A DNA stretch of 64,000 nucleotides from Immundisolibacter sp049322795 (lineage in GTDB: Bacteria > Pseudomonadota > Gammaproteobacteria > Immundisolibacterales > Immundisolibacteraceae). Position 1 is the first letter of the stretch; every line of letters starts with the position of its first letter. The translations under genes and the position numbers were made by a program. Shown here piece by piece: positions 27,636-36,254 of this stretch. The notes beneath the pieces were generated by a model. That model was not told the DNA's origin, ran no database searches, and saw only the letters and a program-made list of their open reading frames with translations. The DNA is taken from NCBI GenBank assembly GCA_049322795.1, contig JBMOQH010000019.1, positions 124,001 to 188,000 on the forward strand. Direction: 5' to 3'.

Positions 27636-27974
27636 TTACTGGACCGACCGCTCGACGTAAGTCTCGTGCACGGGCTGCGTGCAGCCGAGACAGCGCACCA
27701 GCAGACCCCGGGCCGGGCCGGTCACCAGCTCACTCGCCGCCTCGTCGACGTTGCCGCCGAGCGCGCTGAACGGCAATGTGACCAGAAACACCGCGGCACC
27801 GAACGCGGTCGCGGCGGCATACAGGGGCCGCGCCACCAGCGCGTCCGCCACCATCGAGGCACCGGTCGGCTCATCGGCGGCGTTCGGACCGTACATGTCC
27901 ATTTCCCCGGCGATGGACGGCCGCACCAAGGCTACCGCGAGGATCGCCGCCAGAACCAATTTGAACGCGGACAT
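27636..27974 (-). CDS. small exported/membrane protein of unknown function
   Basis: A 112-residue protein with a cleavable or anchoring N-terminal signal (KLVLAAILAVALVRPSIAG) and a second hydrophobic stretch (LYAAATAFGAAVFLVTLPFSALGG). It ends with a Cys-containing segment LLVRCLGC. I recognise the general pattern from conserved hypothetical proteins in other gammaproteobacteria but no function. The ATG at 27972-27974 is preferred over 28040 because it directly precedes the signal peptide. It is 72 bases downstream of the MFS gene and may be its operon partner. Confidence 0.65.
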   Translation of the reverse strand: MSAFKLVLAAILAVALVRPSIAGEMDMYGPNAADEPTGASMVADALVARPLYAAATAFGAAVFLVTLPFSALGGNVDEAASELVTGPARGLLVRCLGCTQPVHETYVERSVQ

Positions 27975-28046
27975 ACGTGCTCCCTGGGCAACGTCCGCCG
28001 TCACACCCGCGGACGGCGGCAAGATTAGGCGCCGGGACAAACCCGG

Positions 28047-29231
28047 TCAATGCGCCACCGGTACAGGCCGCTTCCCGCGGCGCAGCAAGGACGCGCAGGC
28101 CACCAGACCGACCAGCGCCGTGCCCAGCAGCAACACCGGCCACAGCCAGCTGCCGCTGCGTTCGAGCAGTGCGCCGACCAGCGGCGGACCAATCAGTATG
28201 CCGAGCCCCTGCCCGGTGAGGGCAAGGCCCAGAATCGGCCCGGTCGCCGCCGGCGTCGCGGCCAGCAGCGGCGCCTGGGTGAAGATGCCGGTCGGGATGA
28301 TGCCGAGCAGAAAGCCATACAGCGCCAACAGGGCGTACATCACGGCAGGCGAGTGCGCCGGCAGCAGCATCAACGGCAGCACCACCAGCAAGGGCAGCGC
28401 CGGGGCTACCAGCAAGGTGGATGGCCGCCAGCCGCGGTGCACCAGCACGCCGCCGAGCAGATTTCCCGGAATGATCGCCACCGGCACCAGCGCGCAGGCC
28501 CGCGTGGCGGTGGCGGCGGGAACGCCGAGCGCCTGTGTCAGGTACGTCGGCAGAAAGGTGAAAACGCTGAAGAACTGGCTGCTGAAGCAGAAAAACGCCA
28601 GCGCCAGTACCCACGGCGCCGGCCGCCGCAAGGCGGTGAGATCAACCCGGCCACCGGACGGCTTGCCGACCGCCTTCGGCAAACCCGGCAGCAGGGCCAG
28701 TACCGACAGGGCCGCAAGGCCACTGACCGCCCACAGCCCACGCCAACCAAACGACGCCAGCAGCCAGGGTGCGAGCCCGAGCATCAGGACGCTGCCGACC
28801 GGCATCCACAGTGCCCACACGCCCATGCTCAGGCCCATGTCCTCGCGTCGCGACAGACTGGCGATCAACGTCGGTGCGGCGACGGTGATCAATACCACGC
28901 CGAAACCCTCGATGCCGCGGCCGGCGAGCAGCCAGCCAGTCGCCGGCGCCAGCGCGCTCAGCGACCCCGCCAGCAGCAGTACCAGCAAGCCATCGCGCAG
29001 CAACGTGCGTGCGCCGCGCCAGTGACTGAGTTGGCCGGAGGCAACACCCAGCAAAAAGGTGGCAATGGTGCCGGCTGACATCACCCAGCCGATTTGCGCC
29101 AGGGAAAGACTCAGGCTCTCGCGCAGGTCGAGCGCGGCCGGCGCGGCCTTGGACAGCGCCGTCGCCGCCGCCACCCCGGCCAGAAAGGCGATGGCGACGC
29201 CGCGCCAGTGGGTCTGCTGCGGCGCCTGCAC
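28047..29231 (-). CDS. major facilitator superfamily transporter
   Basis: A 394-residue membrane protein with about twelve hydrophobic spans. The cytoplasmic loop 2-3 motif is GQLSHWRGARTLL, and span 4-5 has GRGIEGFGVVLITVAAPTLIA, typical of the CynX/NimT or drug-efflux type. The start is the GTG at 29229-29231, five bases after the gcvPA stop; farther upstream the frame lies within gcvPA and lacks plausible starts. Its place in the gcv operon, where gcvPB normally stands, is unusual. Substrate unknown. Confidence 0.82.
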   Translation of the reverse strand: MQAPQQTHWRGVAIAFLAGVAAATALSKAAPAALDLRESLSLSLAQIGWVMSAGTIATFLLGVASGQLSHWRGARTLLRDGLLVLLLAGSLSALAPATGWLLAGRGIEGFGVVLITVAAPTLIASLSRREDMGLSMGVWALWMPVGSVLMLGLAPWLLASFGWRGLWAVSGLAALSVLALLPGLPKAVGKPSGGRVDLTALRRPAPWVLALAFFCFSSQFFSVFTFLPTYLTQALGVPAATATRACALVPVAIIPGNLLGGVLVHRGWRPSTLLVAPALPLLVVLPLMLLPAHSPAVMYALLALYGFLLGIIPTGIFTQAPLLAATPAATGPILGLALTGQGLGILIGPPLVGALLERSGSWLWPVLLLGTALVGLVACASLLRRGKRPVPVAH

Positions 29232-29236
29232 CCGGT

Positions 29237-30580
29237 TTACAGAACGTCGGCGAGCGCCGCCGCGTAGCGTTCGCAGGCGGCGGGCGGGGTCAGTTCCGTG
29301 GTGCACACCAGCAGGCAGCCGGCGAGTTCCGGGTAGTGCTCGGCGAGTGGCAGACCGCCCAGGATGTCGCGGTCCAGCAGACCCTCGAGAGCGCGCGGCA
29401 GGTCGCCCGTCAGCCGCAGCACGGTCTCGTTGAAGCAGGGGCCGCTGAAGACCTGGGTGACGCCCGGCAACGCGCACAGACGCCCGGTCAGTTCACGCAA
29501 ATGGGCGTGGCTGCGCTGCGCCACCGTCTCGAGCCCGGCCGGGCCCATCAGGCTCAGGTACAGCGTCGCCGCGGTCGCCAGCAGGCCCTGGTTGGTGCAG
29601 ATGTTGGACGTGGCCTTGGCGCGGCGGATGTGCTGCTCGCGCGCCTGCAGCGTCAGCGTGAAGCCGTCGCGGCCGTCAAGGTCCACCGTGCGCCCGGCGA
29701 TGCGTCCCGGCAGCTGGCGGACCAGCTCCTGCCGGCAGGCCATGAAGCCCAGATACGGCCCGCCGCCCGACAACGGGATGCCGAGCGGCTGGCCTTCGCC
29801 GCAGGCGATATCCGCGCCCTTGCCGCCCCACTCGCCCGGCGGTTTCAGGATCGCCAGCGCCAGCGGATTGACCACGCCGATGGTGAGCGCGCCAGCGGCA
29901 TGGGCGGCATCGGTCAGGGCGTCGACGTCCTCGAGCACGCCGAAGAAATTCGGCTGCGGCACGGCAAGCGCGGCCACGCCGGTCCAGTCCACGCCGTCCA
30001 GCACGGTGCGGCCGGTGATGGCGTCGAAACCGGGCTCGATCACCTCGATGCCCTGGCGCGCGACGATGCTGCGCACGGTGGCCCGGTAGGCCGGATGCAG
30101 CGCGCGCGGCAGCAGCACACGCCGCCGGGCCGCGCCGTTGGCGCGCACCGCCATCAACACGGCTTCAGCCAGCGCCGAGGCGCCCTCGTAGAGCGAGGCA
30201 TTGGCGACGTCGAGCGCCGTCAACCCGGCGATCATGCTCTGAAACTCGTACAGCACCTGCAGCGTGCCCTGGCTCGCCTCGGCCTGGTAGGGCGTGTAGG
30301 CGGAGTAGAACTCGCCACGGCTGACGAGCTGCCACACGGCGGCCGGAATGTGATGCTGATAGGCGCCCGCCCCCAGAAAACACAGCGGATTGCGATCGCC
30401 CGCCGTGCGCTCGGTGAGCAGCGATCCAACTTCCCACTCCGGCAAACCCTCGGGCACGCCGGGCAGACCCTCGATGCGCAGCGACGGCGGGATTTCGTCG
30501 AAAAGCTCCGCGACGTCCGCCACCCCGATGGTGCGCAGCATGGCGGCGACTTCGTCCGCCGTGTGCGGGATGAACGGCAT
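29237..30580 (-). CDS. gcvPA: glycine dehydrogenase (decarboxylating) subunit 1
   Basis: N-terminal half of the two-subunit P protein of the glycine cleavage system (447 aa). MPFIPHTADEVAAMLRTIG, GAGAYQHHIPAAV and EFYSAYTPYQAEASQG are family landmarks. It needs GcvPB, which carries the PLP-binding lysine, for activity. That gene is not in this window: an MFS gene follows instead. The start overlaps the gcvH stop by one base (TGATG). Confidence 0.95.
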   Translation of the reverse strand: MPFIPHTADEVAAMLRTIGVADVAELFDEIPPSLRIEGLPGVPEGLPEWEVGSLLTERTAGDRNPLCFLGAGAYQHHIPAAVWQLVSRGEFYSAYTPYQAEASQGTLQVLYEFQSMIAGLTALDVANASLYEGASALAEAVLMAVRANGAARRRVLLPRALHPAYRATVRSIVARQGIEVIEPGFDAITGRTVLDGVDWTGVAALAVPQPNFFGVLEDVDALTDAAHAAGALTIGVVNPLALAILKPPGEWGGKGADIACGEGQPLGIPLSGGGPYLGFMACRQELVRQLPGRIAGRTVDLDGRDGFTLTLQAREQHIRRAKATSNICTNQGLLATAATLYLSLMGPAGLETVAQRSHAHLRELTGRLCALPGVTQVFSGPCFNETVLRLTGDLPRALEGLLDRDILGGLPLAEHYPELAGCLLVCTTELTPPAACERYAAALADVL

Positions 30581-30960
30581 CAGACGGCCTCGGTGATGGC
30601 CTGGTACGCGGCCGCGTCGAGCAGCCCGGCCGGAGCCGGACCTGCGATGCGCAGCAGCCAGCCGGCGCCGTAGGGATCCTGGTTGACCAGTTCAGGCGCG
30701 CCGGTGAGTGCCTCGTTCACGGCCAGCACGGTGCCGGCGAGCGGCGCGTACACATCGGCGGCGGCCTTGACCGATTCCACCACGGCGCAGGCCGCCCCGG
30801 CCGCGAGCGTCTTGCCGGGCGCCGGCAGCTCCACGTAGACCAGGTCGCCGAGCTGCGCCTGGGCGTGGTCGGTGATGCCGACGGTGATGCTGCCGTCGGC
30901 TTCCTGCCGCAGCCATTCATGGGTTTGCGTGTAGCGCAGCGTGTCCGGCACCTGGCTCAA
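30580..30960 (-). CDS. gcvH: glycine cleavage system H protein
   Basis: Lipoyl carrier (126 aa) that shuttles the aminomethyl group from P to T protein. The lipoylated residue is Lys65 in VVESVKAAADVY. No ATG precedes the conserved TLRYTQTHEWL. A TTG at 30958-30960, seven bases after a strong GGGGAG site, is the best start; a GTG three codons on (30951) is too far from it. It follows gcvT by 44 bases. Confidence 0.93.
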   Translation of the reverse strand: MSQVPDTLRYTQTHEWLRQEADGSITVGITDHAQAQLGDLVYVELPAPGKTLAAGAACAVVESVKAAADVYAPLAGTVLAVNEALTGAPELVNQDPYGAGWLLRIAGPAPAGLLDAAAYQAITEAV

Positions 30961-31004
30961 GGTCGGTCTCCCCGAGTGATCAGAAGAATGAAAAGGCTTG
31001 GTCT

Positions 31005-32126
31005 TCAGCTTTCCGCCAGCGGCGGCAACTCCACGCGCAGGGCGCCGTCGCGCGCAAACGGTGGGTTCACGAAACGTGCGGGCAGGTCGCGATCGCGGAT
31101 GCGTATGGTACAGGCGCCATCCGTGCCCACACCGGCCCGCACGCGGGCCAGGCCGATGCCGCGGCCGACCGTCGGCCCGAAGCCGCCGGAGGTGAGCACG
31201 CCGACTTCGCGGCCGTCCAGCAACAGCGGCGCGCCGTCGCGCAGCACCCCGCGGCAGGCCAACACCACCCCGGCGCGCTGGCGTGACACGCCCGCGGCGC
31301 GCTGCGCCTCGAGCGCCGCGCGGCCGGTGAAATCCCGTGCCGGCTCGAAGTGCACGGTCCAGGCAAGACCGCACTCCAGCGGCGACACCGTCTCGTCCAT
31401 CTCGTGACCGTACAGGGACAGTCCGGCTTCAAGGCGCAGCGTGTCGCGCGCGCCGAGGCCGGCCGGGCGCACGCCCCCCGCGAGCAGCGCCTGCCACAGC
31501 GGGGGCGCCGCGACCGCCGGCAGCATGATTTCGTAGCCGTCCTCGCCGGTGTAGCCGGTCCGGGCGACCAGCCATTCGGCGTGCCCTGCGGCGCTGAAGC
31601 GCTTGAGCCCCGTCACCGCCGCACGCACCGTTTCCGGCAGGCAGCCATCGGCCAGCGCCCGCGCATTCGGTCCCTGCACCGCCAGCATGGCAAGGTCGTC
31701 GCGCGGCGTGAGCACGGCGTCGAAACCGGCCATCTGCGTGCGCAGCCAGGCGAGGTCGGCCTGCCGGCGGGCCGCGTTCAGCACCAGCCGGTAGCGATCC
31801 GCCGCCAGGCGGTACACCAGCAGGTCGTCGATGATGCCGCCGGCCTCGTTGAGCAGGCAGCAGTAAAGCGCCTGCCCGTCGGCGAGTCGCGCCACGTCGC
31901 CGGCCAGCACCCGCCGCAGATAGTCCTGCGCCCGTGGACCGGTCACGTCCGCCTGCGCCATGTGCGACACGTCGAACACGCCGGCCGCGGCGCGCACGGC
32001 ATGGTGCTCGTCGAGCTGCGAGCCGTAGTGCAGCGGCATGTCGTAACCGGCGAACGGCGCCATGCGCGCACCGGCGGCCAGATGAAGGGCATGCAGCGGC
32101 GTTTCAAGCAGGGCGTTATCGGGCAT
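31005..32126 (-). CDS. gcvT: aminomethyltransferase (glycine cleavage T protein)
   Basis: Transfers the methylene group from H protein-bound aminomethyl-lipoate to tetrahydrofolate (373 aa). MAPFAGYDMPLHYGSQLDEH at the N terminus, FDVSHMAQADVTG, and GYTGEDGYEIMLP are diagnostic, with the terminal barrel RARFVNPPF-like segment near the end. The ATG at 32124-32126 is the family start. First gene of the gcv operon and divergent from argB with 84 bases between, too short for a glycine riboswitch. Confidence 0.94.
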   Translation of the reverse strand: MPDNALLETPLHALHLAAGARMAPFAGYDMPLHYGSQLDEHHAVRAAAGVFDVSHMAQADVTGPRAQDYLRRVLAGDVARLADGQALYCCLLNEAGGIIDDLLVYRLAADRYRLVLNAARRQADLAWLRTQMAGFDAVLTPRDDLAMLAVQGPNARALADGCLPETVRAAVTGLKRFSAAGHAEWLVARTGYTGEDGYEIMLPAVAAPPLWQALLAGGVRPAGLGARDTLRLEAGLSLYGHEMDETVSPLECGLAWTVHFEPARDFTGRAALEAQRAAGVSRQRAGVVLACRGVLRDGAPLLLDGREVGVLTSGGFGPTVGRGIGLARVRAGVGTDGACTIRIRDRDLPARFVNPPFARDGALRVELPPLAES

Positions 32127-32210
32127 GGCGGGGTCCGGCGGGTGACGGCCCGCATGATAAGCGATGCCACCCGGCCTAGAATCCGGCCGAATTTCCGCCG
32201 GAGAGCACCC

Positions 32211-33128
32211 ATGCCCCTGTCCATCGACGCCGCCCACCGCATCGCCGTGGTGCTGGTGGAGGCCCTGCCCTACATCCGCCGTTTTCGCGGCCAGACCATC
32301 GTCGTCAAGTACGGCGGCAACGCCATGGTGGACGCCCAGCTCAAGCACAGCTTCGCCCGCGACATCGTGCTCATGAAGCTGGTCGGCATGAACCCGGTGG
32401 TGGTGCACGGCGGCGGGCCGCAGATCGGCGAACTGCTGGGGCGCCTGGGCATCGAGAGCTGCTTCGTCGAGGGCCAGCGCGTGACCGACGCCGCCACCAT
32501 GGACGTGGTGGAAATGGTGCTGGGCGGGCTGGTCAACAAGGAGATCGTCGCCCGCATCAACAGCCACGGCGGGCAGGCGGTGGGCATTACCGGCAAGGAC
32601 GCCGCCACCGTGCGGGCGCGCAAGCTGACGCTGCGCCGCGACGACGAGACCCTGCCGGACGAGATCATCGACCTCGGGCACGTCGGCGAGGTCGAGGCCG
32701 TCGACACGGCGCTCATCGACCTGCTGAGCGGGCGCGACTTCATCCCGGTGGTGGCACCGGTCGGCGTCGGCGCCGACGGCGCCACCTACAACATCAACGC
32801 CGACACCGTGGCCGGCAAGCTGGCGGTGGCGCTCAAGGCCGAGAAGCTCATGCTGCTGACCAACACCGCCGGCGTGCTGGACGGCAGCGGCAAGCTCATC
32901 CCGCGCATGGATGCCGCCACCGCGCAGGATCTGATCGCCGACGGCACCATCCACGGCGGCATGCTGCCGAAGGTTCGCTGCGCGCTCGATGCGGTGGAGG
33001 GCGGCGTGGGCGCGGCGCACATCGTCGACGGCCGGGTCGAGCACGCCGTGCTGCTGGAGGTGTTCACCGACGCCGGCGTCGGCACGCTGATCGCGGGCGC
33101 GCTCGACGGCGTATGGCCGGCCAGCTGA
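32211..33128 (+). CDS. argB: acetylglutamate kinase
   Basis: Second step of arginine synthesis (305 aa). KYGGNAMVDAQLK gives the phosphate-binding lysine, VVVHGGGPQIGELL the substrate loop, and YNINADTVAGKLAVAL and TNTAGVLDG the ATP-binding half. The N-terminal helix (about 20 residues before the first strand) is like that of arginine-sensitive enzymes. A TAGAAT -10-like box is at 32177-32182. The start ATG at 32211 is supported by GGAG shortly upstream. Confidence 0.95.
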   Translation: MPLSIDAAHRIAVVLVEALPYIRRFRGQTIVVKYGGNAMVDAQLKHSFARDIVLMKLVGMNPVVVHGGGPQIGELLGRLGIESCFVEGQRVTDAATMDVVEMVLGGLVNKEIVARINSHGGQAVGITGKDAATVRARKLTLRRDDETLPDEIIDLGHVGEVEAVDTALIDLLSGRDFIPVVAPVGVGADGATYNINADTVAGKLAVALKAEKLMLLTNTAGVLDGSGKLIPRMDAATAQDLIADGTIHGGMLPKVRCALDAVEGGVGAAHIVDGRVEHAVLLEVFTDAGVGTLIAGALDGVWPAS

Positions 33129-33138
33129 GAGGCAAATC

Positions 33139-34494
33139 ATGAGTACAGGCTTCGATCTCGACGCGCTGGTCGACGACCGCCCGGCGGACGGCGTGTTCCG
33201 GGTGCACCGCGCCGTGTTCACCGACCGGGCGCTGTTCGAGCAGGAACTCACGCGCATCTTCGAGTCCACCTGGGTGTACGTGGCGCTCGACAGCGAACTG
33301 CCGCAGCCGCACGACTTCGTCACCCGCCACATCGGCCACCAGCCGGTGCTGCTCACGCGCGACGGCGACGGCCGCCTGCGCGGCTTTCTGAACAGCTGCC
33401 GGCACAAGGGCACGCTGCTGTGCGCGCTGCGCGCCGGCAAGGCCCGGTTTCACACCTGCCCCTACCACGGCTGGGTGTTCGACAGCGCCGGGCGCTGCGT
33501 GGAACTGACCGATCAGGCGCACGGCCACTACCCGCCGGGCTTCGACGCCGACGGCCACGACCTCGTACCGCTGGCGCGCATCGACAGCTACCGCGGCTTC
33601 ATCTTCGCCAGCCTGTCGCCCGACGTGCCGGACCTGGCCGAGCACCTCGGCGAGGCGCGCGCCCTGCTCGACCTGGTCGCCGACCAGGCGCCCGACGGGC
33701 TCGAATTCGTCCCCGGCGAGGCCGGCTACACCTTCGACGGCAACTGGAAGCTGCAATTCGAGAACGGCCTCGACGCCTACCACTTCGCCACCACGCACGC
33801 GGCGTTCGTGGACATCGTGCGTCAGCGCCCGCGACCCAGCCCCCCAACCGGCGCCGACGTGCCGCTCGCCGCGCCCGGGCCGATCGTCGCCGGCACCGTC
33901 AGCGTCGATCACGGGCACGCCATGTCCTGGTCGGTCGGCGCACCCGGGCAGGGGCCGGAGAATCGCCCGCTGCCGCGCGATCCGCGCCTGCTGGAGGCCG
34001 CCCGCCAGCGCGTCGGCGAGGCGCGCCTCGGCTGGATGCTGCGCCAGCGCAACCTCACCATCTTTCCGAACCTGCAGCTGATCGACATCCAGTCCCTGCA
34101 GCTGCGCACCTGGCAGCCGCTGGCGGTGGATCGCACGCGCATGAGCTCGCGCTGCCTCGCCCCGCGCGGCGAGAGCCGCGAGGCGCGGCGCTTTCGCATC
34201 CGCCAGTACGAGGAGTTCTTCAACGCCGGCGGGCTCGCCACCTCGGACGACAACGTCATGTACGCACTCAACCAGGACGGGCTGGCCGCGTCCGCCGCCG
34301 GCGCCACGCAGGGCTTTGCGCGCGGCATGGCGGCGCCGCCCCCGCCGGACGGCACGTTCGCGGCGCTCGATCTTGGCGCCGCGCGCCTGAACGCCAGCCC
34401 CGCCGGGCTGGCCTTTGGCGACGAAACGGCCATGCACGCCGGCTATCGCGAATGGCGGCGTTTGATGCAGCGCAACCCTGAAACGCGGAGCTGA
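33139..34494 (+). CDS. Rieske ring-hydroxylating oxygenase, alpha subunit (first alpha/beta pair)
   Basis: A 451-residue alpha subunit. Rieske ligands are Cys87/His89 and Cys107/His110 (SCRHKGTLLC, CPYHGWVF); mononuclear Fe ligands Asp212, His215 and His220 (NGLDAYHFATTH). The style resembles benzoate/toluate dioxygenases (BenA/XylX type). Product would be an arene cis-diol or carboxylated diol. It starts 10 bases after argB and is followed after two bases by its small subunit. No electron-transfer proteins are adjacent. Confidence 0.9.
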   Translation: MSTGFDLDALVDDRPADGVFRVHRAVFTDRALFEQELTRIFESTWVYVALDSELPQPHDFVTRHIGHQPVLLTRDGDGRLRGFLNSCRHKGTLLCALRAGKARFHTCPYHGWVFDSAGRCVELTDQAHGHYPPGFDADGHDLVPLARIDSYRGFIFASLSPDVPDLAEHLGEARALLDLVADQAPDGLEFVPGEAGYTFDGNWKLQFENGLDAYHFATTHAAFVDIVRQRPRPSPPTGADVPLAAPGPIVAGTVSVDHGHAMSWSVGAPGQGPENRPLPRDPRLLEAARQRVGEARLGWMLRQRNLTIFPNLQLIDIQSLQLRTWQPLAVDRTRMSSRCLAPRGESREARRFRIRQYEEFFNAGGLATSDDNVMYALNQDGLAASAAGATQGFARGMAAPPPPDGTFAALDLGAARLNASPAGLAFGDETAMHAGYREWRRLMQRNPETRS

Positions 34495-34496
34495 CC

Positions 34497-34991
34497 GTGC
34501 CTGACGCCATTGCCATCGCCACCGACCTGCTGCACCGCGAGTGCCGCCACCTGGACGCCCGCGAGTGGGACGCCTGGCTGGCGCTGTACGCGCCGGACGC
34601 GGTGTACTGGGTGCCGGCCTGGCGCGACGAACGCACGCAGACCAGCGACCCGGACACCGAGATTTCGCAGATCTTTCACGATAGCCGCCGCGGCCTCGAG
34701 GAGCGCGTCAGCCGCGTGCGCTCCGGCAAGTCGGTCACGGCCCTGCCGCTGCTGCGCACCACGCATTTCGTGAGCAACGTCGAGGCGAGCCTGGGACCGG
34801 AGGGCGCCATCGCCGCCCAGGCCAGCTGGATGGTGCAGGTCTACGACCCGCGCCGCGAGTGCCAGTACGCCAACTTCGGCCGCTGCGAACTGCGCCTGGT
34901 GCACGGCGAGGGGGCCTGGACCATCGCCCGCAAGATCGTCCGGCTGCAGAACGACTGCGTGCCGGCGCTGGTGGATTTCTACACGCTGTGA
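34497..34991 (+). CDS. ring-hydroxylating oxygenase beta subunit
   Basis: A 164-residue cystatin/SnoaL-like small subunit that packs against alpha in alpha3beta3 oxygenases. LDAREWDAWLALYAPDAVYWVPAW is the conserved opening, and TTHFVSNV and ARKIVRLQND are later landmarks. It starts with GTG two bases after the alpha stop, so expression is coupled and stoichiometric. Confidence 0.88.
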   Translation: MPDAIAIATDLLHRECRHLDAREWDAWLALYAPDAVYWVPAWRDERTQTSDPDTEISQIFHDSRRGLEERVSRVRSGKSVTALPLLRTTHFVSNVEASLGPEGAIAAQASWMVQVYDPRRECQYANFGRCELRLVHGEGAWTIARKIVRLQNDCVPALVDFYTL

Positions 34992-35002
34992 TCGCAAGGA
35001 GA

Positions 35003-35021
35003 CGCTGAAAACGCCTCAGCG
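35003..35021. terminator. hairpin between convergent oxygenase and diguanylate cyclase genes
   Basis: CGCTGA and TCAGCG arms with a 7-nt loop lie in the 38-base gap between two convergent stop codons. The core is the same as in the hairpin at 1349-1371. Probably a bidirectional terminator; no T-tract. Confidence 0.4.
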
Positions 35022-35029
35022 CTTCGCCA

Positions 35030-35932
35030 TCACTCGGCTTCGCCCACGCGGTTGCGGCCGGCCTTCTTGGCCCGGTAAAGGGCCGCATCGGCGCGTTCGA
35101 AGAGCGCCTCGGGCGTGTCGGTGGCGCACAGCCCCGCCACGCCGATGCTCAGCGTCAGCTTCTCGGTGCCCGGGTCGACCGGCAAGCCCTCGACGTGGCT
35201 GCGCAGGCGCTCGGCGATGTCGCGCCCGGCGTCGCCTTCGCTGCCGACCAGCAGCACGGCGAACTCGTCGCCACCGTAGCGGAAGATGTGATCGGAGTCG
35301 CGCAGGCCCGCCCGCAGCGCCTGGGCGACGCGCTGCAGGCCGCGGTCGCCCGCGCCGTGGCCGGCGCTGTCATTGATGGCCTTCAGGTTGTCGAGGTCCA
35401 CCATGAGCAGCGTCAGCGCGGTGCCGTAACGCAGGGCGCGGCTGATCTCGCGCGGCAGGGCGTCGCCGAACACGCCGCGGTTCGACAGGCCGGTCAAGGG
35501 GTCGGTCGCCGCGTCGTACTGGGCGCGGCGGTACAGCAGGGCGTTTCGCAGCGGATACACCAGTACGCCGATCAGCTGTTCGAGCGTCGCGAGCTCGGAT
35601 TCTTCGAAGCGCTGGCGGCGCGAGATGCGCAGCGTGCCCAGGAACAGGTCCTCGACCTTCAGCTCGTAGGCGCAGGAATGGCGGCCGCCGGAGCCGTGCG
35701 CGATGACGCGCCAGTCACCGGCAAGCTGGTGCCGGAAACTCAGGCTGTCATGCGGCAACACATCGCCGACGCGGCGCGAGAAATGGTCGATCAGGGCCTC
35801 GAGGTCCAGATGCCGCCCGAGGGCAGCCGCCAGTTCGAGCGTCAGGTAGGCCATGTCCACCGGCTTGCGCGGCGCCGGCTTGCCGCCCTGAGCGACGCGC
35901 CGACGATCCGGTTCGGTGGTGATCAGCTTCAT
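35030..35932 (-). CDS. GAF-like/GGDEF diguanylate cyclase
   Basis: A 300-residue soluble protein. Residues about 35-135 look like a GAF-type sensor (LEALIDHFSRRVGDVLPHDS and FLGTLRISRRQRF). The GGDEF domain starts at DPLTGLSNR (144-152); the active-site RYGGDEF is at 218-224 and the product-inhibition site RDSD at 211-214, both intact, so c-di-GMP synthesis is expected. No membrane segment. The ATG at 35930-35932 precedes the first conserved part. A sigma-54-like promoter lies about 70 bases upstream. Confidence 0.9.
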   Translation of the reverse strand: MKLITTEPDRRRVAQGGKPAPRKPVDMAYLTLELAAALGRHLDLEALIDHFSRRVGDVLPHDSLSFRHQLAGDWRVIAHGSGGRHSCAYELKVEDLFLGTLRISRRQRFEESELATLEQLIGVLVYPLRNALLYRRAQYDAATDPLTGLSNRGVFGDALPREISRALRYGTALTLLMVDLDNLKAINDSAGHGAGDRGLQRVAQALRAGLRDSDHIFRYGGDEFAVLLVGSEGDAGRDIAERLRSHVEGLPVDPGTEKLTLSIGVAGLCATDTPEALFERADAALYRAKKAGRNRVGEAE

Positions 35933-36254
35933 TTTTGTGTCCCTGAATGCGCTCGGTCGAGGTGGGCGTGACGGCGTTGGCGGCAGCTGGGAACGCATAA
36001 AGCACGGCCCGTGCCAATGTGCTTGGCAACATGTATTTACGCCGCAGAATTCAAGCATCGTGCCCTATGCCAACGCGCCCGGCTGGGCTGGTGGCGGCCA
36101 TCGGCGCCAGAAGGTCGACGCCCCACGCTGTCAGCATAAAGCCATCGACGGCTTTTTGACGGGCTCGGCCACGCCGCCGGGGCGAGCCCGCAGCCTGCCG
36201 ACGGTTCATACAATACCGGCGCTTTCCCCCGCCGCCGCCGCCGGGAGCGCCCCC
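35933..36254. other. 322-base intergenic region between the GGDEF and acyl-CoA dehydrogenase genes
   Basis: Holds no gene. On the minus side it contains the sigma-54-like promoter at 36001-36016. On the plus side a small hairpin followed by T residues (AAAGCC/GGCTTT at 36138-36155, then TT) resembles a terminator without an upstream plus-strand gene. A TACAAT -10-like box at 36209-36214, with no good -35, may serve the acyl-CoA dehydrogenase operon. Confidence 0.5.
36001..36016 (-). promoter_or_regulatory. sigma-54 (-24/-12)-like promoter
   Basis: Minus strand TGGCACG-GGCC-GTGCT matches the RpoN consensus TGGCACG-N4-TTGCW at all but one position, with exactly ten bases between the GG and GC elements. 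It would drive the GGDEF gene with a leader of roughly 60 bases. The same bases form a palindrome (GCACGG-G-CCGTGC), so an operator is an alternative. Confidence 0.5.

Noticed and set aside
32173..32182. CGGCCTAGAAT shared by the argB and oxygenase upstream regions as a regulatory motif
   Set aside because: An 11-base match built around a -10 box; argB is a housekeeping gene and the palindrome is absent there, so coincidence is more likely.
32127..32210. Glycine riboswitch before gcvT
   Set aside because: Only 84 bases separate gcvT from argB, and they hold a likely argB promoter; no tandem aptamer could fit.
36138..36157. Plus-strand small RNA ending at the AAAGCC/GGCTTTTT hairpin
   Set aside because: Stem of only six base pairs with five T residues, no clear promoter upstream and no further structure.
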